The notes under the pieces: generated by a model | Database searches by the model: none | What the model was told of the DNA's origin: nothing | What the model saw: the letters and a program-made list of their open reading frames with translations, nothing else | Assembly (NCBI RefSeq): GCF_039503195.1 | Contig: NZ_JBCJKP010000001.1 | Coordinates: 6,448,001-6,512,000 of the forward strand | Reading direction: 5' to 3' | Length of the DNA: 64,000 bases | Source of the DNA: Streptomyces mirabilis | Lineage (GTDB): Bacteria; Actinomycetota; Actinomycetes; Streptomycetales; Streptomycetaceae | Position numbers and translations under genes: made by a program | Shown here: piece after piece, positions 7,765-15,406 of the stretch | Position numbering within the stretch: position 1 is the stretch's first letter | How the letters are laid out: each line of letters starts with the position of its first letter

Positions 7765-8475
7765 CTAGCTCTCAACAGGCGCAATGCCCGTCGGACACGA
7801 AGCACCCCAGTCAGTTTCGGATGGGGTACTCAGCTTGACCCCCGTCCCGCCCAGCCCGCAGTACCCGTCCGGGTTTTTGCTGCCCGAAAGGTACTGCTGG
7901 TGATAGCCCTCGGCCGGGTAGAAGGTGCGGCCTTCCGCGGGGAGGAGTTCGGTGGTGATGGTGCCGTAGCCGGAGGAGGTCAGGACCTTCTGGTAGGCGT
8001 CGCGGGAGGCGGCCGCCGTGGCTGCCTGGGCTGGGGTGTGGGTGTGGACGGCGGAGCGGTACTGGGTGCCGACGTCGTTGCCCTGGCGGAAGCCCTGGGT
8101 CGGGTTGTGGGACTCCCAGAAGACCTGGAGGAGGCGCTCGTAGGAGATCAGGCCGGGGTCGTGGACCACGCGGACGACCTCCGCGTGGCCGGTCAGGCCC
8201 GAGCAGACCTCCTCGTACGTGGGGTGCTCGGTGAAGCCGCCCTGGTAGCCGACCAGGGTCGTGTACACGCCCTTCGGGAGCTGCCAGAACTTGCGCTCGG
8301 CGCCCCAGAAACAGCCCATGCCGAAGTCGGCGATCTCCAGGCCCTGGGGGTAGGGGCCGAGGAGGGGGTTGCCGAGGACGGTGTGCCGGCCGGGGACCGT
8401 GAAGATCGGCTCCGGGCGGCCGCGCAGTGCCTGTTCGGCGGTCGGGAGCTGAGGGGTACGGCTGTGCGGGAACAT
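7765..8475 (-). CDS. msrA: Peptide-methionine (S)-S-oxide reductase MsrA
   Basis: 236 residues. The catalytic motif [11 protein letters not shown] holds the nucleophilic Cys55. Further family blocks are GYQGG...[38 protein letters not shown] and QYRSAV. MsrA reduces methionine-S-sulfoxide in proteins using thioredoxin. The C-terminal resolving region has Cys206 (GYCGLGGTG) and Cys227 (SCPTG). Between them lies a 12-residue insertion ([12 protein letters not shown]) that I do not expect in MsrA, where GTGV normally runs directly into SCP[IV]G. The same insertion is in the relic at 5834-5998. A GGAGA sequence precedes ATG 8475. Confidence 0.93.
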   Translation of the reverse strand: MFPHSRTPQLPTAEQALRGRPEPIFTVPGRHTVLGNPLLGPYPQGLEIADFGMGCFWGAERKFWQLPKGVYTTLVGYQGGFTEHPTYEEVCSGLTGHAEVVRVVHDPGLISYERLLQVFWESHNPTQGFRQGNDVGTQYRSAVHTHTPAQAATAAASRDAYQKVLTSSGYGTITTELLPAEGRTFYPAEGYHQQYLSGSKNPDGYCGLGGTGVKLSTPSETDWGASCPTGIAPVES

Positions 8476-8565
8476 GCGGTCTCCACGGGTTCACAGGGGC
8501 ACGGGGCCGGGGCGCCGTGGTGTTCAACGGGTGAGCCCCGGTCGGGATTCCGGGCTCGTACGCCC

Positions 8566-9684
8566 TCAGCGGGGCAGTGACGCCGGCGTTCCGCCGTTCG
8601 CCTCGTAGCCCGCCACCGCCAGGGCGCGGTAGAGCGCGTAGTCCGCCGCGGGGTCGGGTGTGAGCGTCCAGGGGAGGGCGCCCACGTGGCCGTCCACGTG
8701 CACCAACTGGTTCATGGCCTCCGCCCAGCGCTCGCCGCGGACCAGGAAGAGCACCAGCAGGTGGCGCACGTGAGCCAGCATCGGGTCGTCGGGGCGGGCC
8801 GCGTGCACCGCGTAGAGCGCGCCGTGGACCGCTTTGGTGACGACCTCGCTCTGGTAGAAGCCGCGCACCAGGTTCACCTCGGGGAGGTGCTCGAAGACCG
8901 CGAAGAGGGGCATGGCGGCCAGCAGGGAGCCCTGAGGGGCGCGGGCGGCCGCGGCCTCAGCGAAGGAGTACGCCACCTCGCGCGAGCCGTGCCACTTCTC
9001 GCACCAGTAGTGCAGGGCCGCCAGATGCGCGCCCATGTGGGCCGGCGCGCGGTCCAGGATCTTCAGCCAGAGCGCCTCGAACTCCGGCCGGGGGTAGGCG
9101 AGTCCGCGGGCCACCGACAGCTCGATGATGTACGGGATCGGGTCACCGGGGGAGAGCAGGGCCGCCTCGCCGCATGCCGTCCTCGCCTCCTCCATGATGA
9201 TCCGGAACTCGTCCGTCCCTGGCGTCGACGTCCGCCACGCCTGCTGGACCAGGAACTCCGCGTGCACCGCCGCGCCGCCCGCGTCCTTGGGCTTCTCGGC
9301 CCGCCACACCCGCAACCACTGCCCGCCCGGCGTCTCGCTGACCCCGCCCGGACGCTGCTGCAGCTCAAGGGACGCGGCGCCGGCGAAGGCCTGCACCCGC
9401 TGCCAGCGTGTCTCGCCCGAGATCTCCGTGCCCGCCAGGAGCTGCGAGGCCGCTTGGTACTCCTGCGTGCGCTGCACCAGGTCCAGGACGTCCAGGAGGT
9501 CCCCGTCCGGTCCGGGCATACGGATGTCCAGCTCCTCCTGACGCAGGAATCCGTAGTTCGCCGGGTCCGCCGCGTCCGGGTCGCCGGGCGAGACCAGCTG
9601 TATGCCGGTGCGCCTGCGCCTGAGGACCGGCAGCAGGACCAGGCTGAACATGGCCAGCGCCATCAGGACCCAGAGAATCTCCAT
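8566..9684 (-). CDS. Membrane-anchored hypothetical protein with helical-repeat cytosolic domain
   Basis: 372 residues. It opens with a signal-anchor (MEILWVLMALAMFSLVLLPV) followed by RRRR, so the rest should be cytoplasmic. The body is alanine-rich and helical, with W- and Y-containing segments (AHMGAHLAALHYWCEKWHGS, then REVAYSFAEAAAARAPQGSL) that look TPR-like. The arrangement suggests a scaffold protein conserved in streptomycetes. I cannot name a function. It lies between msrA and metB and may share a transcript with msrA, which begins 90 bp downstream of its stop. Confidence 0.75.
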   Translation of the reverse strand: MEILWVLMALAMFSLVLLPVLRRRRTGIQLVSPGDPDAADPANYGFLRQEELDIRMPGPDGDLLDVLDLVQRTQEYQAASQLLAGTEISGETRWQRVQAFAGAASLELQQRPGGVSETPGGQWLRVWRAEKPKDAGGAAVHAEFLVQQAWRTSTPGTDEFRIIMEEARTACGEAALLSPGDPIPYIIELSVARGLAYPRPEFEALWLKILDRAPAHMGAHLAALHYWCEKWHGSREVAYSFAEAAAARAPQGSLLAAMPLFAVFEHLPEVNLVRGFYQSEVVTKAVHGALYAVHAARPDDPMLAHVRHLLVLFLVRGERWAEAMNQLVHVDGHVGALPWTLTPDPAADYALYRALAVAGYEANGGTPASLPR

Positions 9685-9765
9685 GCCTCAAGCGAACCAG
9701 ACGGGTCCGACAATTGGCCAACCCGGTCCGGTTCCGATCCGGCCCCGGCCCCGATCGCAGACCAC

Positions 9766-9878
9766 GAGGCGCCCCCGTGCAGGTCGTGACGCGTCCCCGC
9801 GCCGACCTTGAGGCGCCCCCGCGCAGGCCGTGACGCGCCCCCGCGCCGACCTTGAGGCGCCCCCGCACAGGCCGTGAG
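9766..9878. repeat. 2.5 tandem copies of a 44-bp unit upstream of metB
   Basis: Units at 9766-9809, 9810-9853 and partial 9854-9877 each begin GAGGCGCCCCCG and contain CAGG.CGTGA. The second half of each complete unit reads CCCCGCGCCGACCTT. The array lies in the gap between the divergent 372-aa gene and metB, ending about 40 bp before the metB start. No open frame crosses it convincingly, so it could be a regulatory array or simple slippage. Confidence 0.8.
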
Positions 9879-9916
9879 CCGTCATCAGGCCCACGGGCGC
9901 ACTACGCTCGGGACCC

Positions 9917-11071
9917 ATGAGCGACAGGCACATCAGTCAGCACTTCGAGACCCTCGCGATCCACGCGGGCAACACCGCCGATCCCCTCACCGGCGCGGTC
10001 GTCCCGCCGATCTACCAGGTCTCGACCTACAAGCAGGACGGCGTCGGAGGGCTGCGCGGCGGATACGAATACAGCCGCAGCGCCAACCCCACCAGGACCG
10101 CCCTGGAAGAGAACCTCGCCGCCCTGGAGGGCGGTCGTCGCGGCCTCGCGTTCGCGTCCGGACTGGCGGCCGAGGACTGCCTGTTGCGTACGCTGCTCAG
10201 CCCCGGCGACCACGTGGTCATCCCGAACGACGCGTACGGTGGCACGTTCCGCCTCTTCGCGAAGGTCGTCTCGCGGTGGGGCGTCGAGTGGTCCGTGGCC
10301 GACACCAGCGACCCGGCCTCCGTACGCGCCGCCCTCACGCCGAAGACCAAGGTCGTGTGGGTGGAGACCCCCTCCAACCCGCTGCTCGGCATCACCGACA
10401 TCGCCGCCGTCGCGCAGATCGCGCGCGAGGCGGGCGCCCGGCTCGTCGTCGACAACACCTTCGCCACCCCCTATCTGCAGCAGCCGCTCGCGCTCGGCGC
10501 GGACGTCGTCGTGCACTCGCTGACCAAGTACATGGGCGGGCACTCGGACGTCGTCGGCGGCGCGCTGATCGTCGGCGACCAAGCGCTCGGCGAGGAGCTG
10601 GCCTACCACCAGAACGCGATGGGCGCGGTCGCCGGTCCCTTCGACTCCTGGCTGGTGCTGCGCGGCACCAAGACGCTCTCGGTGCGCATGGACCGGCACA
10701 GCGAGAACGCCACCAAGGTCGCCGACATGCTCACCCGGCACGCGCGCGTGACCCGCGTTCTCTACCCGGGCCTCCCGGAGCACCCCGGTCACGAGATCGC
10801 CGCCAAGCAGATGAAGGCGTTCGGCGGCATGGTCTCCTTCCAGGTCGAGGGCGGCGAGGAAGCGGCCGTCGAGGTCTGCAACCGCGCCAAGGTCTTCACC
10901 CTCGGTGAGTCCCTGGGCGGCGTGGAGTCCCTGATCGAGCACCCCGGGCGCATGACGCACGCGTCCGCCGCCGGCTCGGCCCTGGAGGTCCCCGCCGACC
11001 TCGTCCGCCTCTCCGTGGGCATCGAGAACGTCGACGACCTGCTCCAGGATCTGCAGCAGGCCCTCGGCTAG
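9917..11071 (+). CDS. metB: Cystathionine gamma-synthase (Cys/Met metabolism PLP enzyme)
   Basis: 384 residues of the Cys/Met-metabolism fold-type I PLP family. Signature blocks: GYEYSRSANPTRTALEENLA, FASGLAAEDCLLRTLL, VWVETPSNPLLGITDI, DNTFATPYLQQPL, and the PLP lysine Lys204 in HSLTKYMGGHSDVVGG. C-terminal ESLGGVESLIEHPGRMTHAS is also typical. The enzyme joins O-succinyl- or O-acetylhomoserine and cysteine to form cystathionine. Cystathionine gamma-lyases are very close relatives, so the direction of the reaction is inferred rather than proven. Confidence 0.9.
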   Translation: MSDRHISQHFETLAIHAGNTADPLTGAVVPPIYQVSTYKQDGVGGLRGGYEYSRSANPTRTALEENLAALEGGRRGLAFASGLAAEDCLLRTLLSPGDHVVIPNDAYGGTFRLFAKVVSRWGVEWSVADTSDPASVRAALTPKTKVVWVETPSNPLLGITDIAAVAQIAREAGARLVVDNTFATPYLQQPLALGADVVVHSLTKYMGGHSDVVGGALIVGDQALGEELAYHQNAMGAVAGPFDSWLVLRGTKTLSVRMDRHSENATKVADMLTRHARVTRVLYPGLPEHPGHEIAAKQMKAFGGMVSFQVEGGEEAAVEVCNRAKVFTLGESLGGVESLIEHPGRMTHASAAGSALEVPADLVRLSVGIENVDDLLQDLQQALG

Positions 11072-11093
11072 TCCCAGCGTCGGCCCCTCGGGG

Positions 11094-11348
11094 TCACCAG
11101 CCCGTCAGCGGTGGGGTCGTCTGCGAAGGCGGCTCCACCCAGGGACGGGCCATGGACGCCCACACCACGAAGGCGACGGCCGCGGCGAACAGCAGCAGCC
11201 ACATCACCCGCCGGGCCAGCGTCCTGCGGCGCAGCATCCGGCTCCCGCGGCGCACGACGTCCGCGTAGAGGTCGTGCGGCACGGAGGGCTGCCGCTGCTC
11301 CAGCAGCCGCCGTACGTTCGCCTCGCGCTCGGGCAGGTTCACGTCCAC
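11094..11348 (-). CDS. Small membrane protein, possible partner of the upstream sigma factor
   Basis: 84 residues: a helical N-terminus (MDVNLPEREANVRRLLEQRQ), then RRGSRMLRRRTLARR and one transmembrane helix (VMWLLLFAAAVAFVVWASMA) with a short proline-rich outside tail. It starts at GTG 11348, overlapping the end of the heptad-repeat mini-ORF. It lies in the same operon as the sigma-like gene at 11464-11979. A membrane anti-sigma role is an inference from context only, because no zinc-binding anti-sigma motif is visible. Confidence 0.65.
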   Translation of the reverse strand: MDVNLPEREANVRRLLEQRQPSVPHDLYADVVRRGSRMLRRRTLARRVMWLLLFAAAVAFVVWASMARPWVEPPSQTTPPLTGW

Positions 11349-11467
11349 ACCACCAACCTCACGAGCGCACCACCGTGCTTCATGACGGCCCCACCGTGCT
11401 TCATGACGGCACCACCGTGCTTCATGACGGCCCCACCGTGCTTCATGACGGCACCACCGTGCTTCAT
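11339..11467 (-). CDS. Mini-ORF of five MKHGGAV-type heptapeptides between sigma factor and membrane protein
   Basis: ATG 11467 overlaps the TGA of the sigma-like gene as ATGA. It opens 42 codons made of MKHGGAV four times, then MKHGGAL, then VRLVVWT, stopping inside the first codons of the next gene. Each heptad carries its own ATG preceded by GGTGG, so the segment offers up to five equivalent re-initiation sites. It may be a translational-coupling leader rather than a functional peptide. A chance slippage array remains possible. Confidence 0.45.
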   Translation of the reverse strand: MKHGGAVMKHGGAVMKHGGAVMKHGGAVMKHGGALVRLVVWT

Positions 11468-11475
11468 GAGGGCAC
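11371..11475. repeat. Five tandem 21-bp repeats
   Basis: Five 21-bp units (11371-11391, 11392-11412, 11413-11433, 11434-11454, 11455-11475) share the core CACCGTGCTTCATGACGG. The last two bases alternate between CC and AC, and the final unit has GAGGG instead of GACGG. The alternation implies duplication of a 42-bp dimer. Because the unit is a multiple of three, the array stays in frame on the minus strand. Confidence 0.9.
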
Positions 11476-11979
11476 CACCTTCGCCATGGTCGGCGCCGGT
11501 CCGCGCGGCGGGTGCAGCAGTGTCGTCATCGCCCGGGCACAGATCGCCCTGACCCGTTCCACGGGGAGCCCCAGCAGGGCCGCCGTCTGTTCCTCGGCGA
11601 CCCCCTCGTACATCCTCAGGACCAGGACCAGCCGCTCCTGGGGCGTCAGCCGGGCCAGGACGGAGCCGGAGACGGAGGGGGATGGGGCCGGGCGGGAGCG
11701 TCCCAGGGCCCCGTACTGGTGCCACGCCCCGCGCGCGAAGCGGACGGCCAGCTGCTGGCGGGCCCGGTCGTACGGGTCCTCACCGCGCAGCCGGTCCCAG
11801 GAGGCGTACGTGTGGGCCAGTGCCAGTGTCAGCAGGCGCCGCGCGCGCGGGTTGGCGTTCGGAGGCTCCGCGGTGAGCAGTGTGGCGGCATGCAGCAGCC
11901 GCCCTGCCGCGCCCGCGACGAACGCCTCGAACTCCCGGGCCCGGCGGGCGTTTTGGAACGCGCGCCGTTCTCGCACCAC
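11464..11979 (-). CDS. ECF/SigE-like sigma-70 family protein
   Basis: 171 residues. The N-terminal half resembles a degenerate sigma region 2 (FEAFVAGAAGRLLHAATLLT, then RLLTLALAHTYASWDRLRGE). The C-terminal half is region 4 (LTPQERLVLVLRMYEGVAEE, then QTAALLGLPVERVRAICARA), a helix-turn-helix for -35 recognition. It matches SigE-family sigma factors of streptomycetes, but the acidic residues usual in region 2.2 are weak, so its competence as a sigma factor is uncertain. The stop overlaps a repeat-encoded mini-ORF leading into a small membrane protein. Confidence 0.75.
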   Translation of the reverse strand: MVRERRAFQNARRAREFEAFVAGAAGRLLHAATLLTAEPPNANPRARRLLTLALAHTYASWDRLRGEDPYDRARQQLAVRFARGAWHQYGALGRSRPAPSPSVSGSVLARLTPQERLVLVLRMYEGVAEEQTAALLGLPVERVRAICARAMTTLLHPPRGPAPTMAKVVPS

Positions 11980-12233
11980 GCCTCCCGCCCGAGGACGACC
12001 CTGACGGAACCAAGGGCCCGGCCGTGTACGACGGGCCGCACCGTGTGCGACAAGGACCCGGTCTCATATGAGGCCAGACGCGGCCCCGCGGTCAAGAGTC
12101 CGGCGGGCACACACGTGTGAAGTCGAAAGGACACGCGCGGGTGAAGCCGCGAACACACACACACGTGTGAAGGCTCACGAAGTGGCGGGACGGCCAGGAA
12201 ACGGCGGGGCGGTCAGGCAGCCCGCGGGAGGGG

Positions 12234-12755
12234 TCAGGAAGCAGGCTGCTCCCCCGCCGCGCCCCCCGGCGTGGCCATCCGGGACGAGAGCGCGCTGTTG
12301 AAGCGCGTGAGGAGCGAGCAGAAGGCCTCGCGCTCCTCCGGCGCCCAGTCGTGGGTCAGCTCGGCCATCAACTGACGCCTGGAGGAGCGCACTTCGTCGA
12401 GGCGCGACTGCCCGCGCGGCGACAGCTGGAGCACCACGGCGCGTCCGTCCTCGGGGTGCGAGGTCCGCTTGACGAGACCGGTGTCGACCAGCGGCGCCAC
12501 CTGCCGGGTGACCGTCGAGGAGTCGATGCCCATGCTCGCGGCGAGCGCCTTGACGCCCATCGGGCCTTCCTTGTCGAGGCGGTTGAGCAGCAGGTATGCG
12601 GCGCGGTCCATGGAGTTGCGGACCTGCCCCACCCCACCGAGCCGGGTCTGTTCGGCACGGCGCGCGAACAACGCGACCTCGTGCTGAAGCGTGTCGAGGA
12701 GACCGGTGTCACCGACGGTCGTCATGTCCATCGACATTTCTGGTGTTGTGGGCAT
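12234..12755 (-). CDS. MarR-family transcriptional regulator
   Basis: 173 residues with a winged helix-turn-helix: MDRAAYLLLNRLDKEGPMGV, then KALAASMGIDSSTVTRQVAP, LVDTGLVKRTSHPEDGRAVV and LQLSPRGQSRLDEV as the wing. The flanking N- and C-terminal helices form the dimer. MarR proteins sense small phenolics, metabolites or oxidants. It diverges from threonine ammonia-lyase 147 bp away, so autoregulation and control of that gene are plausible. ATG 12755 is the longest start; methionines 7, 9 and 11 are alternatives. Confidence 0.88.
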   Translation of the reverse strand: MPTTPEMSMDMTTVGDTGLLDTLQHEVALFARRAEQTRLGGVGQVRNSMDRAAYLLLNRLDKEGPMGVKALAASMGIDSSTVTRQVAPLVDTGLVKRTSHPEDGRAVVLQLSPRGQSRLDEVRSSRRQLMAELTHDWAPEEREAFCSLLTRFNSALSSRMATPGGAAGEQPAS

Positions 12756-12902
12756 GGCCGGGGGCTCAATTCATGCGTGGGGAGCTGGGTTGGGGGAAAG
12801 GGTACGCGGCCCGGACGCGGGTCGTACCGACGCTGAGTAAAACCGGTCTCGGCCCGTGGTCACACCAGGAGTCCTCGGGTGTGAACTGGGAGACTGGTGG
12901 TC

Positions 12903-14132
12903 ATGAGCTACAGCACGGCCGACTCCTTGCCCAGGGTGACTCTGGACGACGTACGAGGCGCCCAGAAGATGCTCACGGGCGTGGCGCGGACGACCGCGAT
13001 GGAGGGCAGCAGGTACCTGTCCCAGCTGGTGGGCGCCCCGGTGCACTTCAAGTGCGAGAACCTCCAGCGCACCGGTTCGTTCAAGCTGCGTGGCGCGTAT
13101 GTGCGGATCGCCGGGCTGCTTCCGGAGGAGCGCGCCGCGGGTGTGGTCGCGGCCAGCGCGGGCAACCACGCGCAGGGCGTCGCCCTCGCCTCCTCGCTGC
13201 TCGGCGTGCGTTCCACGGTCTTCATGCCGACCGGCGCCCCGCTGCCGAAGGTCGCGGCCACCCGCGACTACGGCGCCGAGGTGAGGCTGCACGGTCAGGT
13301 GGTCGACGAGACGCTGGCCGCCGCGCAGGAGTACGCGGCCGAAACGGGCGCGGTGTTCATCCACCCCTTCGACCACCCCGACATCATCGCGGGTCAGGGC
13401 ACCGTCGGCCTGGAGATCCTGGAGCAGTGCCCGGAGGTGCGCACGATCGTCGTCGGGATCGGCGGCGGGGGGCTGGCCGCGGGCATAGCGGTCGCGGTGA
13501 AGGCGCTGCGCCCCGATGTACGGATCATCGGCGTGCAGGCGGCGGGCGCGGCGGCGTATCCGCTCTCGCTGGCGGCAGGGCGCCCGGTGGCGATCGACAA
13601 CCCGTCGACGATGGCCGACGGCATCAAGGTCGGACGGCCCGGCGATGTGCCGTTCCGGATCGTCGAGGAGCTGGTGGACGAGGTTCGCACGGTGTCGGAG
13701 AGCCATCTGTCGAGCGCGCTGCTGCTCTGTCTGGAGCGGGCCAAGCTGGTCGTCGAACCGGCGGGCGCGAGCCCCGTCGCGGCGTTGCTGAGCGAGCCCG
13801 GGACCTTCGAGGGCCCGGTCGTCGCGCTGCTGTCGGGCGGCAACGTGGACCCGCTGCTGATGCAGCGCATCCTGCGCCACGGCATGGCCGCGAGCGGCCG
13901 CTACCTCGCGGTCACGCTGCGGCTGACGGACCGTCCCGGCGCTCTGGCCACACTTCTGGGGGTGTTGTCAGTGGCGGACGCTAACGTCCTCGACGTGAGC
14001 CACGTACGGACCGATCCCCGGCTCGGGCTCACGGAGGTGGAGGTCGAGCTGCACCTGGAGACGAAGGGTCCGGAGCACTGCGCCGAGGTCGGCCGCGCCC
14101 TGCGCGAGGCCGGCTACAGGGTCATCGACTGA
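12903..14132 (+). CDS. ilvA: Threonine ammonia-lyase with C-terminal ACT domain
   Basis: 409 residues. The fold-type II PLP lysine is Lys61 in RTGSFKLRGAY. The substrate loop is SAGNHAQGVALA, and the glycine-rich phosphate loop (VVGIGGGGLAAG) is near residue 186. A single ACT-like domain from about residue 333 (YLAVTLRLTDRPGALATLLG) suggests allosteric control by an amino acid. It deaminates threonine to 2-oxobutyrate, the first step to isoleucine. The one-ACT layout is shared with short 'catabolic' threonine/serine dehydratases, so the anabolic role is likely but not certain. ATG 12903 is favoured over GTG 12897 by GGGAG spacing. Confidence 0.9.
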   Translation: MSYSTADSLPRVTLDDVRGAQKMLTGVARTTAMEGSRYLSQLVGAPVHFKCENLQRTGSFKLRGAYVRIAGLLPEERAAGVVAASAGNHAQGVALASSLLGVRSTVFMPTGAPLPKVAATRDYGAEVRLHGQVVDETLAAAQEYAAETGAVFIHPFDHPDIIAGQGTVGLEILEQCPEVRTIVVGIGGGGLAAGIAVAVKALRPDVRIIGVQAAGAAAYPLSLAAGRPVAIDNPSTMADGIKVGRPGDVPFRIVEELVDEVRTVSESHLSSALLLCLERAKLVVEPAGASPVAALLSEPGTFEGPVVALLSGGNVDPLLMQRILRHGMAASGRYLAVTLRLTDRPGALATLLGVLSVADANVLDVSHVRTDPRLGLTEVEVELHLETKGPEHCAEVGRALREAGYRVID

Positions 14133-14194
14133 TCGACTGACATCCATCGTCCGAGGTCAGGCCCCTGTCCTCGAACCTTGGAAAAATCTGTTGA

Positions 14195-14216
14195 GTAACG
14201 CGATACATCGCGTTAC
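14195..14216. promoter_or_regulatory. Perfect inverted repeat, likely operator of the ABC exporter operon
   Basis: Nine-base arms GTAACGCGA and TCGCGTTAC flank a TACA centre, 122 bp upstream of the ABC ATPase start. Perfect 22-bp palindromes of this kind are typical of dimeric repressors. The AACGCGA half-site recalls PadR- or TetR-type operators seen in front of drug exporters, which is an inference. No regulator gene is adjacent. Confidence 0.6.
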
Positions 14217-14338
14217 GGTGTGTCGTGCTCGGTTCTCGCTCGGCCTCTCGCTGCACTCGTCGCAGCCTGTGAGGCGGGACGAGATGGGCAAAGGTAAGAA
14301 GTTACCGTGAAAATTCCCCAACGACGTGGAGAACTCAC

Positions 14339-15406
14339 ATGCCAGGCGCCATCTATGCCGAAGGTCTGGTGAAGACCTTCGGTGACGTAAGGGCTCTGGA
14401 CGGCGTCGATCTCGATGTCCCGGAAGGCACCGTCCTGGGTCTGCTGGGACCGAACGGCGCGGGCAAGACGACCGCCGTCCGCTGTCTGACGACCCTCCTG
14501 CGCCCCGACAGCGGCAAGGCGATCGTCGCGGGCGTCGACGTGCTCAAGCACCCCGACGCGGTGCGGCGCAGGGTCGGCCTCTCCGGACAGTTCGCGGCCG
14601 TCGACGAGTATCTGACCGGCCGCGAGAACCTCCAGATGGTCGGCCAGCTCTACCAGATGAAGGCGAAGGCCGCGAAGGTCCGCGCGGCCGAGCTCCTCGA
14701 GCAGTTCAACCTGACGGAGGCCGCCGACCGTCCCGCGAAGACGTACTCGGGCGGTATGCGCCGCCGGCTCGACCTGGCCGCCGCGCTGGTCGTCTCACCG
14801 CCGGTGATGTTCATGGACGAGCCGACGACCGGCCTCGACCCGCGCAACCGGCAGCAGCTGTGGGAGGTCATCAAGCAACTGGTCTCCGGCGGTACGACCC
14901 TGCTGCTGACCACGCAGTACCTGGAAGAGGCCGACCACCTCGCGCACGACATCTGTGTGGTCGACCACGGCCGTGTGATCGCCCGCGGTACCGCCGACCA
15001 GCTCAAGGCGCAGACCGGTGGCGAGCGCGTCGAGGTCGTCGTGCACGAGCGCGAGCACATAGCGACGGCCTCGGAGGTGCTCCGCGGCTTCGGCAAGGGC
15101 GAGACGACCGTCGAGGAGCACACCCGCAAGCTCACCGTGCCCGTCACCGGCGGCGCGAAGCTCCTCGCGGAGGTCATCCGCGAGCTGGACAGCCGCGGTA
15201 TCGAGATCGACGACATCGGGCTGCGCAGGCCCACGCTCGACGACGTCTTCCTCTCCCTGACCGGACATGTCGCCGAGGTGAAGGACGAGGAGAACGGGGT
15301 GGCGGGCGAGGCGAGGGGCCGCAAGCCGAAGAAGGACCCCGTGAAGGACCCGGCGAAGAACGAAACCGCGCAGACGGAAACCGCGCAGACGGAGGCCACG
15401 AAGTGA
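14339..15406 (+). CDS. DrrA-type ABC transporter ATP-binding protein
   Basis: 355 residues. Walker A GPNGAGKTT (about 38-46), signature YSGGMRRRLDLAAAL (about 136) and Walker B VMFMDEPTTGLDP (about 156-168) are intact. The DrrA-family C-terminal domain (about 220-320) ends with RRPTLDDVFLSLTGH. A Lys/Thr/Glu-rich tail with two AQTETAQ units follows. Together with the next gene it forms a daunorubicin-resistance-like exporter for hydrophobic drugs or lipids. The stop overlaps the permease start, indicating translational coupling. Confidence 0.92.
   Translation: MPGAIYAEGLVKTFGDVRALDGVDLDVPEGTVLGLLGPNGAGKTTAVRCLTTLLRPDSGKAIVAGVDVLKHPDAVRRRVGLSGQFAAVDEYLTGRENLQMVGQLYQMKAKAAKVRAAELLEQFNLTEAADRPAKTYSGGMRRRLDLAAALVVSPPVMFMDEPTTGLDPRNRQQLWEVIKQLVSGGTTLLLTTQYLEEADHLAHDICVVDHGRVIARGTADQLKAQTGGERVEVVVHEREHIATASEVLRGFGKGETTVEEHTRKLTVPVTGGAKLLAEVIRELDSRGIEIDDIGLRRPTLDDVFLSLTGHVAEVKDEENGVAGEARGRKPKKDPVKDPAKNETAQTETAQTEATK

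Noticed and set aside
8566..9684. Sortase-like or TPR enzyme for the 372-aa membrane protein
   Set aside because: No catalytic Cys/His/Arg set is visible and TPR periodicity is weak, so only a descriptive call is made.
11371..11475. Possible CRISPR or origin iterons
   Set aside because: Units are contiguous 21-mers without spacers or DnaA boxes, and stay in coding frame.
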